64,000 nt of DNA from Ligula intestinalis (Eukaryota > Platyhelminthes > Cestoda > Diphyllobothriidea > Diphyllobothriidae), in assembly GCA_036362985.1 (NCBI GenBank), contig JAYGXS010000005.1, positions 26,058,259-26,122,258 on the forward strand, given 5' to 3'. The number at the start of each line of letters is the position of its first letter. Position 1 is the first letter of the stretch. Of the stretch, positions 10,321-22,084 are shown in pieces. The notes beneath the pieces are model-generated. The model had not been told where the DNA came from, did no database searches, and was given only the letters and a program-made list of their open reading frames with translations. The position numbers and the translations under genes were made by a program.

Positions 10321-11579
10321 GTGATGCCTACCACCGGATCTCTCCTGATCCCAATACACAAAAGTACTGCAATATGAAGAGCTAGTGTATTAAATTAAAC
10401 CTTCTATCCAGCTGTCTACTACACAGCCGTTGATTGGCCGATGTATTTATCCGCGCGTTTGTCCTCCTTACGATCTTCTATGTGATGCTGATTTGCTAGA
10501 AAGGATAGATGGTTGCATACGTAAGCACACAAGGAGATTGGCCTCCCGCTTTTCCTTCTCCTACTCCCCATTTATGAGATAACGGGGACTTCGCAATGTC
10601 TGAGGTGGCGTGAGGGGCTCCGTCTACGTGTGGCACAGGCATATATGGCAGTAATAAAAGGCGCCAGTAGACTTTTCACAGGTCCTTCAATGAATGCCAC
10701 GAGTTAGTCTGGGCGCCTTCGCGCTTCAGCGCAACAAGCATCATTCTGACGCATCTTGATGGAACTTCTTCCAGTTACACGGTTCAGGCTGGTTGTCTCC
10801 TCTCCCGTGACCAGGGTCATGTATCGACGGTCAAGTTAATTTTAAAGATACGGTGGTTTTCTTGTTCGTCTTTTGCGGCTAATACCAGGGTTCCTACGGG
10901 GCCACTTAGAGAGACACCTGGAGAGGGGATAAAGTTGCACCAAAAAGCAGGGTACTTTTCCAACTGTTGTCTCTTTTCGACTATGCCGACATCGGGATGG
11001 TTTTTAGTACATTGGATTTGCCTCCTGTGACTGGATTTCCACCCCATTGGCCTTTACCGACAGCTCGTTGCCACTCAATTCTCGCTCTACTAGCGGGCAC
11101 AGTCGCAGTTTGACCCAATACCTATCTTTGCGGTCAAAATAGTGATCATTTGTCAGAGGAGATGGTGAGTTTAGCATAGGAAGGGCAATTTTCATAATCA
11201 GGTGCATTTTAGTATCGTTTTTTCTGTTTTCTTCCCATGCAAATCTGTCCGTGCGCTACACTTTTGATTACTGGTTGCGTGCAACATGAAGGGCCTACGC
11301 ATAATAACTCCCTATCTCTCGCCGTTTTTTCGCGTCTGTTTCGCGTTTTTACTTTCACCATATGCATAGAGCTAAGTCTCGCAGTCATTATCAGAAATCT
11401 TATTGTTTTCAACCTCGGGTCTCGACCCAAGATTTCATATTATCCGGGGGGGGGGGGGAATAAAATTGTATGATTATTTTTTGAGAAAACAACCTTTTTT
11501 ACCGTTCTGTCCAATTTACGCCCGTAAACCTTTAAATAGACCGATTTACTCTAAGGAAGCTAAACAGCGACTACTTAAT

Positions 11580-11940
11580 TGTTAGGGCGGTTTGACAGGT
11601 TTGCTTAATTCAGTTGACCCAGTTGTGAAAAAAGTCGCGGCCTCTGTAGGAGTCGAACTCACATAGCAGGGAATGCTTTTGCGCAGCCAACGCTCTACCA
11701 TTGAGCCACGAGGCTCACTGTGTGCCGTGAGTTTAATCACATTTGGATCGATTTTACCCGCCCAACTTACCGCTCGTATAAAATCCACCATTATGGAACA
11801 GCAAGCTGGCTGCCCAACCAGGATTTCCTAAGCAATCATCTAGAATCCACTAGAATGACTACTAGGCTCATTTCATTGTTAGGGGGTTTTGGTAGCTTTG
11901 CTTAATTCAGTTGACCCAATTGTGAAAAAACTCGCGGCCT
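11580..11940 (-). mobile_element. tRNA-derived short retroposon, family S1, with repeated tail
   Basis: On the - strand: tail (CGCGAGTTTTTTCACAATTG...TGAATTAAGCAAAG), a ~150-bp spacer, a tRNA-like segment at 11636-11712 (A-box-like TGGCTCAATGGTAGAGC, B-box-like GAGTTCGACTCC), then the tail again (TTTTTTCACAACTGGGTCAA, GAATTAAGCAAAC). The tail occurs on both sides, as in the copy at 29686-30007. Confidence 0.75.
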
Positions 11941-12124
11941 CGAAGGACGTGGAACATTCTGTATTATAAACATTTTGCCTGCTGGGCGATAAATTGGGAT
12001 AAATGCCCCCGTAGCCTGGTAAGCATTACAAACTTTTCCTCTGCCAATTATGTCGCAAACCAGGCAAATGTTTGTCAGGACGCAGAATGACCGAGTTAAT
12101 AATAAGCACCTGGCGGTATAGCAA

Positions 12125-12250
12125 CTGCGTCCTATAAATACTGCACCCTTCCCCAAGGCGCCTTTATCTGCTGCAACTGTTTCTGACGATGAGTTCAGCG
12201 AAAATCCGAAACTTCAGGCCAATGACCGCCAGGTTCTAGCGATCGCACCG
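12125..12250 (+). mobile_element. Solo Penelope-type arm (type 1), diverged
   Basis: CCTATAAATACTGCACCCTT, CTGACGA (12183-12189), GAAAC (12208-12212), TTCAGGCCAATGA and TAGCGATCGCACCGTC line up in order with the arm at 7735-7880. The putative stem II has decayed and the cleavage triplet is TTC, so the ribozyme is probably dead. No endonuclease is adjacent. Confidence 0.5.
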
Positions 12251-12780
12251 TCTCCGTCTGAACTGCTTCTTGCAACTCTTCTCTCTGTTTGCTTCTATCA
12301 GCAGCAAGTAAGGAATTTCAAAACTAGACCCCCGATAACCTCACGTGGTGGGGAGGGTAGGGGAAGCCAGACAGCCTTTATTTTTGGTTTCATCCTCTGC
12401 TCTGTCAGTCTCGTCTCCTCAGTTTGATCCTTGCCACAATTCGCTCGTTTACTAAGCACTTTCGCTCTCCCCTCTCCCTCCTACTTTCTTTCAGCCTCCT
12501 CTTCGCTTCTCCTATTCTCGTTTTGATGCCATCTTTTGGCTCTCACTGTGGCACACTGCGGCCCTTTTGTTTGCCTAATAAAGTCTCACGGCGACAGCCT
12601 CCAGCTTTCCCCTTCTTTCTCTCTCCTTTAATATGTTACGCTGTCTTCAGGTTGAAGTTTATAAGTTGGCGTTTACTGAAAGCGATGCGCACGTCCGATG
12701 CATTTAGTTGCTGGGTGCGAGGTTTCGTCGCACCGGCTGTGTTGTGCTACTTCGAAAATTACCACTTATCACTCGATGTC

Positions 12781-12840
12781 TTGTTGCTCTCTCTCTCTCC
12801 TTCTCTCTCTCTCTCTCTCTCTCCCTCTCTCTCTCTCTCA
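12781..12840 (+). repeat. CT microsatellite
   Basis: An almost pure (CT)n run of about 55 bp interrupted by TTCT and CC. It is deep in intron 2. Confidence 0.9.
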
Positions 12841-13379
12841 GTATTGTTTTGCTTCAATTTCTGCACTGTGTACTTTTGCTGGGGTGTTAAACACCGCACT
12901 CGATTTGTTTTTTACGCATTCCCTGCTTACCCCCGTCAACGTTGACTGTTCCACACACACTACATTTAACGTACGACGGACTTTGTGGGGCCATTTAGAG
13001 CAAGGTCCATTGGGCTTCACTAATCAGCAACCCCCCCTTCTCTCTTCCTCTCTGTGATGACCCTTGTTTTACCAGATGGACACCTCCATCGTTCTGCCTT
13101 GTCTTCCATATTTTTTTTATTCCACAGAAGTTGTGAGTGATGGTGATTGTTGTGGCCTGTTGATCTTTCTGTTGAAGGTAGTGTGTACTTCGTTTAAATA
13201 GGCAAGACTTCCATCTCCTGGCGGTCTTATTTAACCTTTTGTTACTTGTTTCTACGCTGTCTTCCTTTGCTTTCGTTCAAAAGTGGAGGCCGCTGTCTTC
13301 CCTCCATTTTGCTCCCCGCCTTACTGTCGCGTTTGTGCACTTCTGACCCGTGTCTGTTCTTTTTCTCCCCAACCGACAG

Positions 13380-14524
13380 CTTTCGCCAAGGATTTTTCTG
13401 ACAGGAAACAACAGCAACAATCGAGCCGTCACAGCCGTCGAAAACCGTCCACTGAAATGCCCAGTGCATCACCCCGACAGGCCTTGCGTGCCTCATGGTG
13501 CCACCATCGTGCTCGAATTGCTGATGAAAGTCTTCCTACCTCTTCCTCCTCCCTCTCCTCTTCGAATGAGGCAGACGAGAGAATCCGCAACTCCCGAATC
13601 CCTCTCGAGACCGCCCAGAGACGTCGGAAGCTCCTCAAAAAATCCGCTTTCCATCACAGGCGGGATGCCCACAGAACACAGCAGCAGCAGCAGAAGCAGC
13701 GGCGACTGTCATCGTCCGCCAGGCGGCGAGCAGACAGCGGTTCCAATGCCAGCGGACACTTTTCATCCTCTGGTGCCGCCCTATCCTCCTCTCCCCTCTC
13801 CTCAGCTCGTGAAGACAATGACGGCGACGTAGTCATCGTTAAAGCAATCGCCGGTAGTACTGCTGTCGCAAATGTTGGCGATGGTTCTGCCACTCCCAGT
13901 ACCCAGCCCTGCACTTCCAGTTCCGCCCTCGAGGAGGACGAGGACGAGGAGGGCGAAGGTGCACCCGCCCCGCCATCCCTCGATCCCTGCCCACTTACTG
14001 CTGCGCCGGCGGCGGCAGCGGCAGCCCCTCCGGACTCACCGGCTTCAGTGGCCTCATCTGCGCTCTCGGTCGTGCGCGACTTCGTTCAGACGGAGGAGGC
14101 TGAGTTAGAGAAACAGCGTTCCAGTGAGGAGTTAACTAACTCAGCGGCAGCTCTCACCAAATTTACCGCACACATTAGTGATATCCTACGCCGCATTGAG
14201 GAGTTGGACCTGCTGAAAATTGCCAGTGCTATTCGCATGACGACAGCAACTGCCGGTGCCGGTAAGCGCGCCAGTGATGATGAGGAAGAGACGGCGGCGG
14301 ATGGCTTCTCGGGAGGCGATGTCCAACCGGCCGGGGTGGATCGGACGCCTGTTGAGGCACGCTTGAGCAGGCGTGAGATCAACGCCCTCTACAATGAGTC
14401 CGGCCAGGTGCGAGTGGCTGGCTCCATGTCGACTGTACCGACGGGTCACCTCGTACGACTGCTCACTCTTCTCCTTGTCAACATTCGTGACGCGGCCGCG
14501 CTCCCCGCGCCAAATCCCACACCG
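13380..14524 (+). CDS. NIPBL: NIPBL visible exon 3: low-complexity region leading into the folded part
   Basis: The acceptor is CAG at 13377-13379 after a T/C-rich tract; the donor is GTAAGT at 14525. It is 1145 nt, entering in phase 1 and leaving in phase 0, residues about 423-804. The first two thirds are Ser/Arg/Gln/Ala-rich with acidic runs (EEDEDEEGEG) and a poly-Ala tract. Near the end come helical segments: an amphipathic block around LDLLKIASAIRM and, after RREINALYNESG, the block HLVRLLTLLLVNIRDAAAL. The latter resembles the start of the ordered region of NIPBL just before the HEAT repeats (similarity judged by eye). The alternating low-complexity and helical pattern fits the family. 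Confidence 0.85.
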
Positions 14525-14744
14525 GTAAGTCATTGGATTGGATTTCGTGCCTCTGTCTGTCAACCAAAGTTCGATTCGAAAAAATGGGCTTTAGTAGGGT
14601 TGTAACGTGGTTTTAGTAACAACGAAATTGGTCTACCTCCTTAAATACCCCTAGCCGCATAATTCTGTCTTACAGTATCGGTGGTATGACAAGACTGTCG
14701 TTCGAGGTCCTATTTGCCTCTGACTTATAAAAATAATCTACTTT

Positions 14745-15050
14745 TACCTTTTCAGTGACCGGACTTTCCCTTTTTTTCGTTAATTTGCGCCAATCTAAGC
14801 TCGAATTTCCATCAGTAGGCATCAGTTGCCTGAACAACAGGCGTTAATGTTGTTGGGGTTAAATCTATTTAGTACATTGAAACGAATATAATTTTCTTTA
14901 TTTTTTACATTTTTGATCACTTCATACACAATTAAATATTCATTCCCACTCACTAACCAAGAATTACATGTTTAATCACAAATTACGTAAGACAACTGGG
15001 TGGGAGAATAGATATTTAGGCGGCCATACAAGACAGCTTTGCCTGTGGTA
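14745..15050 (+). repeat. Dispersed repeat C, copy 1
   Basis: It aligns at roughly 65-70% by eye with 26195-26470: GAATTTCC..C..TAG.CAT, ATTTTTGATCACTTC, ATGTTTAATCACAAATTACG, ACTGGGTGGGAGAATAGATA and GCGGCCATACAAG have counterparts there. Both copies lie shortly downstream of NIPBL exons. No terminal repeat or protein was found. Confidence 0.5.
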
Positions 15051-15103
15051 TTAGTTTAGTTTGGTTTTTTATTTGTTATTTTGTTCATTAGTTCAATTTT
15101 CAG

Positions 15104-15679
15104 GGCAACAGTAGCTTATGTAGCCCCACTCATTAATCCCTACAACCTGCATTTTTTTCTGCGAAAGCGGTGGTTATAGGGTTTTATGGGTGGGGAATTA
15201 GGACACGCAGTGGAATATACTTTAATCAATGCTAAATGCGTTTTTATTTAACTGTATTTAGAAGTGTTGTTGATTTACATCTGTAGATTTTCCCAATCTG
15301 TATTATCGTTGAACCGATTGCGGAAAAACCCGATTATCAAATCGCAGGTTTCTTAAATTTCCCGAAAAATTGAAATGGTTGTTAGGAGGTCGTCTACTTC
15401 AATTTACCGGTGGTCCAACTTTCCGTTCTGGAGTTAGATTAGTATGGTCCGCGGCGCGAAGCGTCACACACACCTTCCATTTATATGCGAAACAACCTGC
15501 TCCCAGCAGACGCGGGAAGCAACTTCGACTACATTTTTTCGCTTTACACTTACCTTTAAAAATTTCGTTCTCTGCCTATCCTATTTCCCCACCCCACAAA
15601 ACTCTGTAATTACCGTTTTTGCAGGACAAAATGCTGGGACTAGGGGTATATGAGTGGGGCTACATAAGCTCCTTTTGTC
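15104..15679. mobile_element. hAT-like MITE, copy 1 (576 bp)
   Basis: The ends are inverted repeats: GGCAACAGTAGCTTATGTAG...CCCCACTCAT on the left, and the reverse complement of the right end reads GACAAAAGGAGCTTATGTAG...CCCCACTCAT. It is flanked by ATTTTCAG (15096-15103) and ATTTTTAG (15680-15687), a 7/8 match to an 8-bp target duplication. It has no transposase. An 8-bp duplication fits the hAT superfamily, but the terminal sequence is not a classic hAT end, so the class is tentative. A sister copy is at 21139-21663. Confidence 0.85.
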
Positions 15680-17187
15680 ATTTTTAGTTAAGTTTTGTTA
15701 AGTTTAGCTTAGTTTACTTAGTTTAGTTTAGTATATAGTAGTTATCGAAGCATGCTTATCTAACTTTGGCGTTATCGAATTAAACTTAAGACTGCAACTA
15801 AGCCAATAAACTCAAAATTGAACTGAAATAAAACAAAGTTAAACCAATAAAACTAGAAGTAACTGCAGGAATGGGGACTTGGGTATCTAGGGTGGTAGAC
15901 CAACTTTACTTTTACCCGGCTTTTAAAACGAGTTTCTTTCTGCTGGCATAAACAAATGGCTGTTTGAGTAGTATGCATTTTTCTCCTTGGTTTTCCCTGT
16001 CCTTATAAATTCAACTATCTGTATCTGTATGCTTAATAAAAGAGATCTCGTAGCTTTGTGCGGTTCCTATTCCGCTTTTGATTGGCTGGCGTCACACACT
16101 CGCAGGTCAGATTGAAACGGCGCCAGAGCCTTGTACGCGCGTAGGTCCGTACGACGCTCACTTTGTAGGCAGGCGCGCGCGCCAATGGCATGCGCGTGTG
16201 TGTGTTTCTCTACTGTCCTATCGCCTGACTGCTTTCATTGTTTGGAAGGAAGCCAGCCTAACCGTAAATCACTTGACCTCACGACAGTTCCCCCGTCGAT
16301 TTTAACGATGGGCACCGTGTGCTCCAACAATCGCAGAAAATGCTGTAACAAGCCGCAAACGACACTTAGACGAGCTGAGCAAGCGACTCGAAGGCTACAG
16401 CAAGCAGGGGCAACGCAGAGAACTAGCATGAGAGAGAACAGGAGTTTAGGCAGACTCGCGCAGAATCTACCTCCATTTCCGGTGTAAAGACAAAGTCAAT
16501 AAGACCGGGGATGAGGGAGGGTGTAGATGGCTGGCGCGGTAAGCACTCAACACGCGCACACTTGAATCAGCCAACTCGGTAGGTGTGCTTTCGCGTGCGC
16601 GGGAGCGCCATAAAGGCCACATTAAGAGGGAGCCATTGCAGCCTGTCTCTCAGTCCTCCCTCTCCTCCCATACGCATACACAAAACACACGCGTTCAAGA
16701 GGACTAACGTAAGGCAGCAACGTAGGCGGCCCGAGTTTTCCCGTCAGTTGGCAAACCCTCCAAACCACGACTTTTAGCGCACCGTGATGGATTCAAGCGC
16801 ATTCAGATTTATTATAATGAAAAGAGAAACGCGTCGAGGTTCGACCTCCCCCTCCCCACCGCATAGTGACCGCCTAGCTTTTCGGACACCTGAGGTGGAA
16901 CGCATTCACCAACAGGGAATCAGAACTGAGAGAAAGTGCCAGCGCCTTCCAGGCCGTAAGAATCGTGGTTGGCTGAAAGCTGGCATTGCATATGCATACA
17001 GACATTAGATCTCAGAAGGGTGAGAGCAGCCCTGCATTAAGCCTGGGCCAACACCATCCTGAAAGGGGTAACCAATCAGTCACCGACTGAAAGGCAAATC
17101 ACTTGACCTTCTACCACTTGGACCCCCATACTTTCGTCCAGGTAGTCGCGGTCACTTGAAACACCACCACCCCCCGCCCGCAGTAGG

Positions 17188-17402
17188 GAACCACAGCAGA
17201 CGCGTCTTCGCCGCGTTCCCACCCGCCATCACGGTGGCCAAGGTCTGCTACACCAAACCTCGCTACGGTGGACCAATCTCTGTTTTTGATGACGGAGCAG
17301 CCCCTCCCGACCACTCTGCTCCGATTTCCCTTCTTCACCACGGGGATAAAGGTCAACCCGGCGGGGCTCCTGATCCAACGAGGGCTTCTAGCCAGCCAGC
17401 TC
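17188..17402 (+). mobile_element. Internally deleted LINE-A derivative, sense
   Basis: It starts with the 5' end of the full element (GAACCACAGCAGACGCGTC, same as 31231) and follows it through GATGACGGAGCAGCCCCTCC into the 2A-coding region. It then jumps at about 17360 to the element's 3' end (GGCGGGGCTCCTGATCCAAC) and finishes in an AGCC tandem tail. All endonuclease and reverse transcriptase sequence is gone, so any mobility would need enzymes in trans. Confidence 0.75.
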
Positions 17403-17603
17403 CCCCCCCCCCCAGTAATGCGACCGTCTGCCACACCTTCACATAGTGAGTGCATAATCCGGCTGGCCCGTTCGAACTGAACTTCGGCTAGCTCTTAGTT
17501 TAGATTGAATGACCTACCATAATAATCAATTCTAGATCTAAACCTTACAAACTACCATTATGAAAAACAGTGGTATTTACAGAAATGTTATAAAAAATAC
17601 AAT

Positions 17604-18170
17604 ATGACATATTCTTTGAGCAGTGATGAAGATCTTGGAGAAAAGGTTTTCCCTAATCTTCTAACCAACATTCCCGACTCAAATTGGCTATACGAACGAG
17701 GAATTCTTGCTCCTTCAAACAAATTTGTCACTGCCGTTAACGAGAGAGTTAGCCAGCATCTCACAGGTGAGGAAGACCTGTACAAGTCATACGACACGAC
17801 GGTTGATCCTTCAGATTGTGTTGATTATCCAGTGAAATTCATTGATAGTTTGTAAATATCTGGCATTCCATCGCACAAATAGATACTGAAAGTTGGTGCG
17901 CCGACTATGCTAATGAGAAATCTCGATGCACCATGGCCATGTAATGGGACTAGGCTAACTGTCAAGCGGCTGATGTCATATTTGATAGGTGGCACAATTG
18001 TGGCCGGTTGTGCAAAAAGAGAACCTGTTTATATCCCCCGCATTCCTATCTTACTATCTAATACAACGTTCAATTTCCGACGATTTCAATTACCACTGAA
18101 GGTTTGCTTTGCTGTGTCCATCAACAAGTCCCAAGCTCAAACCGTCAAGGTGGCTGGAATTCACCTGTAA
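17604..18170 (+). pseudogene. Helitron PIF1-type helicase, C-terminal fragment
   Basis: One reading frame with two internal stops (TAA at 17853-17855 and TAG at 17880-17882) carries the C-terminal helicase blocks of Helitron Rep/helicase proteins. FPNLLTNIPDSNWLYERGIL then APSNKFVTAVNERV is the ILAPKN..V..IN segment. GEEDLYKSYDTTVDPSD follows, then VGAPTMLMRNLDAPWPCNGT before RLTVKRL. The last block, CFAVSINKSQAQTVKVAGIH, is helicase motif VI (usually INKSQGQ, here with Gly changed to Ala). The N-terminal Rep domain and Walker motifs are missing. Helitron ends (5' TC, 3' CTRR with hairpin) were not found. The fragment is dead. Confidence 0.85.
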
Positions 18171-18944
18171 GAATCGTGTTTTTCCCACGGCTAACTCTGC
18201 GTTGACATACCTCCAGTTGGTTGAAAACGGAATTTATACGTCTGGGCACCTAACGACATTTCGATGAATGTTTTTTACCATGAAGCGTTGGCCTGACGGT
18301 TATATCTTCCGCTTTCCTTACGGTTCCTATTAATACCTCGCTTATGACTGTCCCTCCTGTAATTCTTCAGTCATTCAAAATTTGGCTCTTTTTTGTTTTT
18401 CCCTTGCCCTTTTACCATACCTTCGTGTTTCGCATTATTACTTTTGCGTGTGCCCTCCGTACTGTTCCCTTTGACATCTTCCGCGTTTTCCCTTGATGGT
18501 TATGTACGTCACTTCATCCGGTGCCACAATTACAGTTCTTCGTCTTTCCATACCGTTCTTCATTCCTGGTTGCTTATCCCTCGTACGTATTAATTGTTTC
18601 AAAAGGTTTTACTGCGGAGGACACTTGCCTTTTTCCTTCATAAAAGAAGAACAACGGTAAGGAACCCTCGACTCCTGTCCATGCACTGACTGTGACTGAG
18701 ACAATAGCTACTATAACTGGCCTCAAACATGTCGTCTTTAACTCTCCTATACTTTAAGTGATTTACGAAGACCGATCTGGTAAATTTGATTTGTTCTGCG
18801 TATACTACTAGCCGCTGTGCAGCTGCCAGCAGGGCTCGAAAGTGAGCCTCAAGGCAGTACGGGGCGAGTGGGTTCTGTTGGCGATCGGTGAACGTTCATC
18901 AACAAACGTCTGTCTACTCTGTTTTTCATTGGTACTTATACTCG

Positions 18945-19495
18945 GTCCGATTATCTCGTGTTTTTGGATGCATCAGCTTCATGGATGTCATGGATAGCGG
19001 CGGCCCATTGGCGGCGGTCGGAAGCGAGTGCCTTGCAAATATCAACCCGGTGCTTGTTCCAGTGTTCCGAGTCCTAAACAATCACAAGTCCCATGCGTTT
19101 GACGTCCCATTTGGCAATGATGAGCCACGTCTTCGGTTGCCTGCCATGTTGGTATCTCCAGTTTGCAATCCGAGAGGTATTCACGACCATGCTGCAGAAG
19201 TCTGCCGATGAATTGCGCAGGACATGGCCAAGCCACTGCAATCGGCGATGCTAAATGTGTGATGACAGACTTGGTAATTAGAAACACCTGCGATAAAGCT
19301 GAACATTGGAAAGTCGATCCTGCCAGGAGACTCTTGAGAGCCGTCGAATACGCCAACGGTCGAAGACTTCGAGCGATAGAATCACTGTCTGTCTTTCTGC
19401 ATGGCCATGTTTTGCAAACATATACTTACACCACTCCGATGGATGCTCTGTATATGAACAGCTTGGTACGTAAGCTGATGTCTGAGCAAGACTAG
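18945..19495 (-). pseudogene. LINE-B C-terminal fragment, antisense
   Basis: It is the reverse complement of much of 53590-54100 (for example the GACATGGCCAAGCCA..GCAATCG block at 19222-19247 and the TACCAAGCTGTT block). The - strand holds the end of a non-LTR element ORF2 (the LGHVLR...WLS...-type tail), but stops and shifts break it. Its upstream part may extend to 19705-19959 (-), which I could not assign. Confidence 0.6.
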
Positions 19496-20156
19496 GGTAG
19501 TCTAGCTAGCAACCTCAAAGCCTGTACGGTTTATTTTCTAATTTCTTCTTTGGCCTGCCTGTCGGCTAACATATTCGAGCTCAAATAGCAGAAGCAACTA
19601 ACTTCTTCTATGGGCTGACCCTGATAACTAGTGGTTGTACTGTGCCAAGAATTTCAGGAATGTCAGGAATTTCGTCTTGCGTATATAAATTTTCAGACCA
19701 ACTGTTACAGAGAAGCTGATAATTCGTTCTTACGCGGGCTGTAGTGACTGAGAGGTATTACCAAGTACGACAATGTCATCGGCAGACTCCTGGGCAGGTA
19801 CTCCGAATTCGGGCAACACTTAGCCCCGAGAAATTTGGCTTCGTTGAGCTCTGCAAGGTGGCGGTCGTTATTTATTCGGGTTGCCGTCTGCCCGAAGGTC
19901 GACAATTCGAGGACATCGGTCGCCAGCCGCTTTTCTTTAGCACGGTGCCATTTCATCATCTAACACATCCCCCATTGCCCTTCCTTACGCCTATGAACCT
20001 AATTCACTGTTGCGACATAACCAGTCTGCACTAGAGCAATAATACTCTGTACCAAATTACGTCCGTCTGTTTGTTTGCCCTTATTTGACTGGCTGGCTTC
20101 GGTTGAAGTTATTTGTGGTATGCTTGCTATATTTCCTTTTTTCATCCGTTCTGCAG

Positions 20157-20436
20157 TCTGAATTTCGTGAGTTATTGCGCCGCCGAAAAGCGCGTCTTCA
20201 ACGTCACCACCACCCTCGTCAGGGTGATGTGACGGAGAAGGAGCAGCTCAGCGAGTCTCTCCTCTGGTCTCATCCAATATGGCTGCGTGTTCTCCGTGGT
20301 CTCGATAGTGCTCTCATCGCCCTGAACATAATCGCAGGACCGGATGTACCGAGACCCCTAATGATGGAAGACCTTATCGAGTCCATCTGCGCCATTGTAC
20401 ATTTTCACCTATCGCGTCTAATTGCCTGGTCAAATG
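20157..20436 (+). CDS. NIPBL: NIPBL visible exon 4
   Basis: The acceptor CTGCAG ends at 20156 and the donor GTGAGT starts at 20437; phase 0 in, phase 1 out. It encodes about residues 805-897. The helical block LRGLDSALIALNIIAGPDVP, followed by RPLMMEDLIESICAIVHFHL, corresponds in order and spacing to the animal NIPBL segment with an LEAAL...LNIMTSPGMPK-like motif followed by EDVIERV...KFHLQ. This is the first exon where homology to NIPBL is clear by eye. It belongs to the first helices of the HEAT-repeat hook. Confidence 0.92.
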
Positions 20437-20942
20437 GTGAGTTTTGAGTTCCTTCCTCTATGTTGCAACTGCTTCGTTTCACGCTTCCGTCTTTGATCCT
20501 GTACAGTCTAGATTAGGGGCTGAAGGCCCCTCTCACACTTTTTCCCGGTAAACTTCTCACGAGTCGTAAAACTGCCTTTCCGAAAAATCTGATTTCTCTG
20601 CTGACTCTTATGACACTGGTCTCTAAGGTCAATATCTCGGCTGATCTTTACGCTATTGTCTCTACGGGATATTCGCGTTGGCTAAGGGGGGAGGGGGGGG
20701 ATTGGAATTCTATTATTTTAAATGGCAAGACTAACAGAATCCTTTGTGCGTATTGCCTTTGGTTAGTAAGGCCACGCTGACGACTGTCATTTTGGATCCT
20801 CGAGAAACTCTGCGCGAAATATCACTCTGCAGTCCCTCGGGTGGATTCGGCTGCTGTCATTGCGGTTAGTTCTAAGTGACGCGACCACGTGCCTAACTCT
20901 CTTCCTTCCCAATTGGCAAACCTGGAAGTAATGGAGGCCACA

Positions 20943-20958
20943 GGGGGGGGGGGGGGGG
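20943..20958 (+). repeat. Poly-G run
   Basis: About 16 consecutive G. Similar G or C runs lie at 11445, 27037, 48380 and 55096; such tracts often cause assembly and indel errors. Confidence 0.9.
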
Positions 20959-21138
20959 AGAAAAGTAGTGATTTTAGTGCTTTCTTCGTCTCAGTCTTAT
21001 TTTTTTACTTTTGCGTCTCGGCGCGGCAGACTGATGTTGTAATGAATCGTCTGCATCTTTCTTTCGCTCCGGCCTTCTATTGCTTATTGGTATGTGTGCC
21101 CGCGCGCGCATCTATCATAGAAGCCAACAATTGAAAAA

Positions 21139-21663
21139 GACAAAAGTAGCTTATGTAGTCCCACTCATTAATCCCTACTTCCCGCATGTTGTCCTACGAA
21201 AACGGCGTTTATAGGGTTTTATGGGTGGAAAATTAAGATAGGCAGTGAAATATACTTAAATAACTGCCATATGCATTTTTATTGTATTGTATTTGGAAGT
21301 ATTGTTGATTTGTATCCGTAGATTTTCCTAATCTGTATTATCGTTTAAAGTATTGCGGAAAAATCCGATTATCAAATTGCAGGTTTCTTGAATTTCCCGA
21401 AAAATTGAAATGGCGGTTAGGAGGTTGTCTTCTTCAACGTACCTTTCTGGAGTTCGATTTGTATTGCCCGCGGCGCAAAGCGCCGCACACACCTGACAAC
21501 TTACTCCCAGCGGCCGCGGGAAACGACTTCAACTACATTTTTTCACTTTACACTTACTTCTAAAAATTTCATTCGCTGCCTATCCTGTTTCCCCACCCCC
21601 AAAACCCAGTAGCCACCGTTTTTCGTAGGACAAAAGGCTGGGACTACATAAACTACCTGTGCC
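21139..21663. mobile_element. hAT-like MITE, copy 2 (525 bp)
   Basis: It is the same element as 15104-15679 in the same orientation, with shared internal sequence (ATAGGGTTTTATGGGTGG, GATTATCAAAT.GCAGG). Ends: GACAAAAGTAGCTTATGTAG on the left, and the reverse complement of the right end is GGCACAGGTAGTTTATGTAG. It is flanked by a perfect 8-bp duplication, TTGAAAAA (21131-21138 and 21664-21671). It has no coding sequence. Confidence 0.88.
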
Positions 21664-22084
21664 TTGAAAAATTCACACTAGTATTAAGTACGCCTCTAAC
21701 GCCGCCACTGGACATCTTGTCTCTTTTTGCTCTCTGTGCCTCTGCTACCAACAGTTCGACCGTCTTTTTCGAAACATTTTCGTTGTATCCCACAGCAGGC
21801 TGCATGCAGGGGTGATTAATTATGTGTGTGAAGCAGTTTGTGGTTATAGTAGCTGATGAGTGACACTGGGAATCAGGAAGCGCCGACCCCTTGTAATCCC
21901 CTGATTATGTGTAACCTAATGTGTGCGTGCGTGTGTGTGTGTCAGGGGGCCGGGTCGTGCCGTGGCGCGCGCAGAGGGGTCCGCCGGCAGCGTCAGCAAA
22001 TGTGTTGATCCAGCTTCAGGCGACCGATCGGCTAGGCAGTGGCCTGTTGTGAGGTTGACGACTCAGCGCATTTCTTACCCCACT

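Larger units (their letters stand above)
4170..13379 (+). other. NIPBL intron 2 (9.2 kb), repeat-rich
   Basis: It contains a tRNA-derived retroposon (4489-4725), two inverted-arm structures with hammerhead-like motifs (4935-5455 and 6905-7880), a Penelope-like endonuclease remnant, an antisense LINE fragment (6085-6860), a dispersed repeat (9789-10320), another tRNA-derived element (11580-11940), a solo hammerhead-bearing arm (about 12125-12250) and a CT microsatellite. The stretch 8090-9780 contains long overlapping open frames in both directions but nothing I recognise. I see nothing in 10330-11570 or 12260-12770. Confidence 0.8.
14525..20156 (+). other. NIPBL intron 3 (5.6 kb)
   Basis: It contains a dispersed repeat shared with intron 5 (14745-15050), a 576-bp MITE (15104-15679), a deleted LINE derivative (17188-17402), a Helitron helicase pseudogene (17604-18170) and an antisense LINE fragment (18945-19495). 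19705-19959 (-) is open but unrecognised. 15700-17180 shows no gene I recognise. Confidence 0.8.

Noticed and set aside
11636..11712. tRNA gene on the - strand
   Set aside because: A and B boxes are present but the acceptor stem does not close, and the segment is embedded in the S1 repeat found at other sites. It is a tRNA-derived retroposon head.
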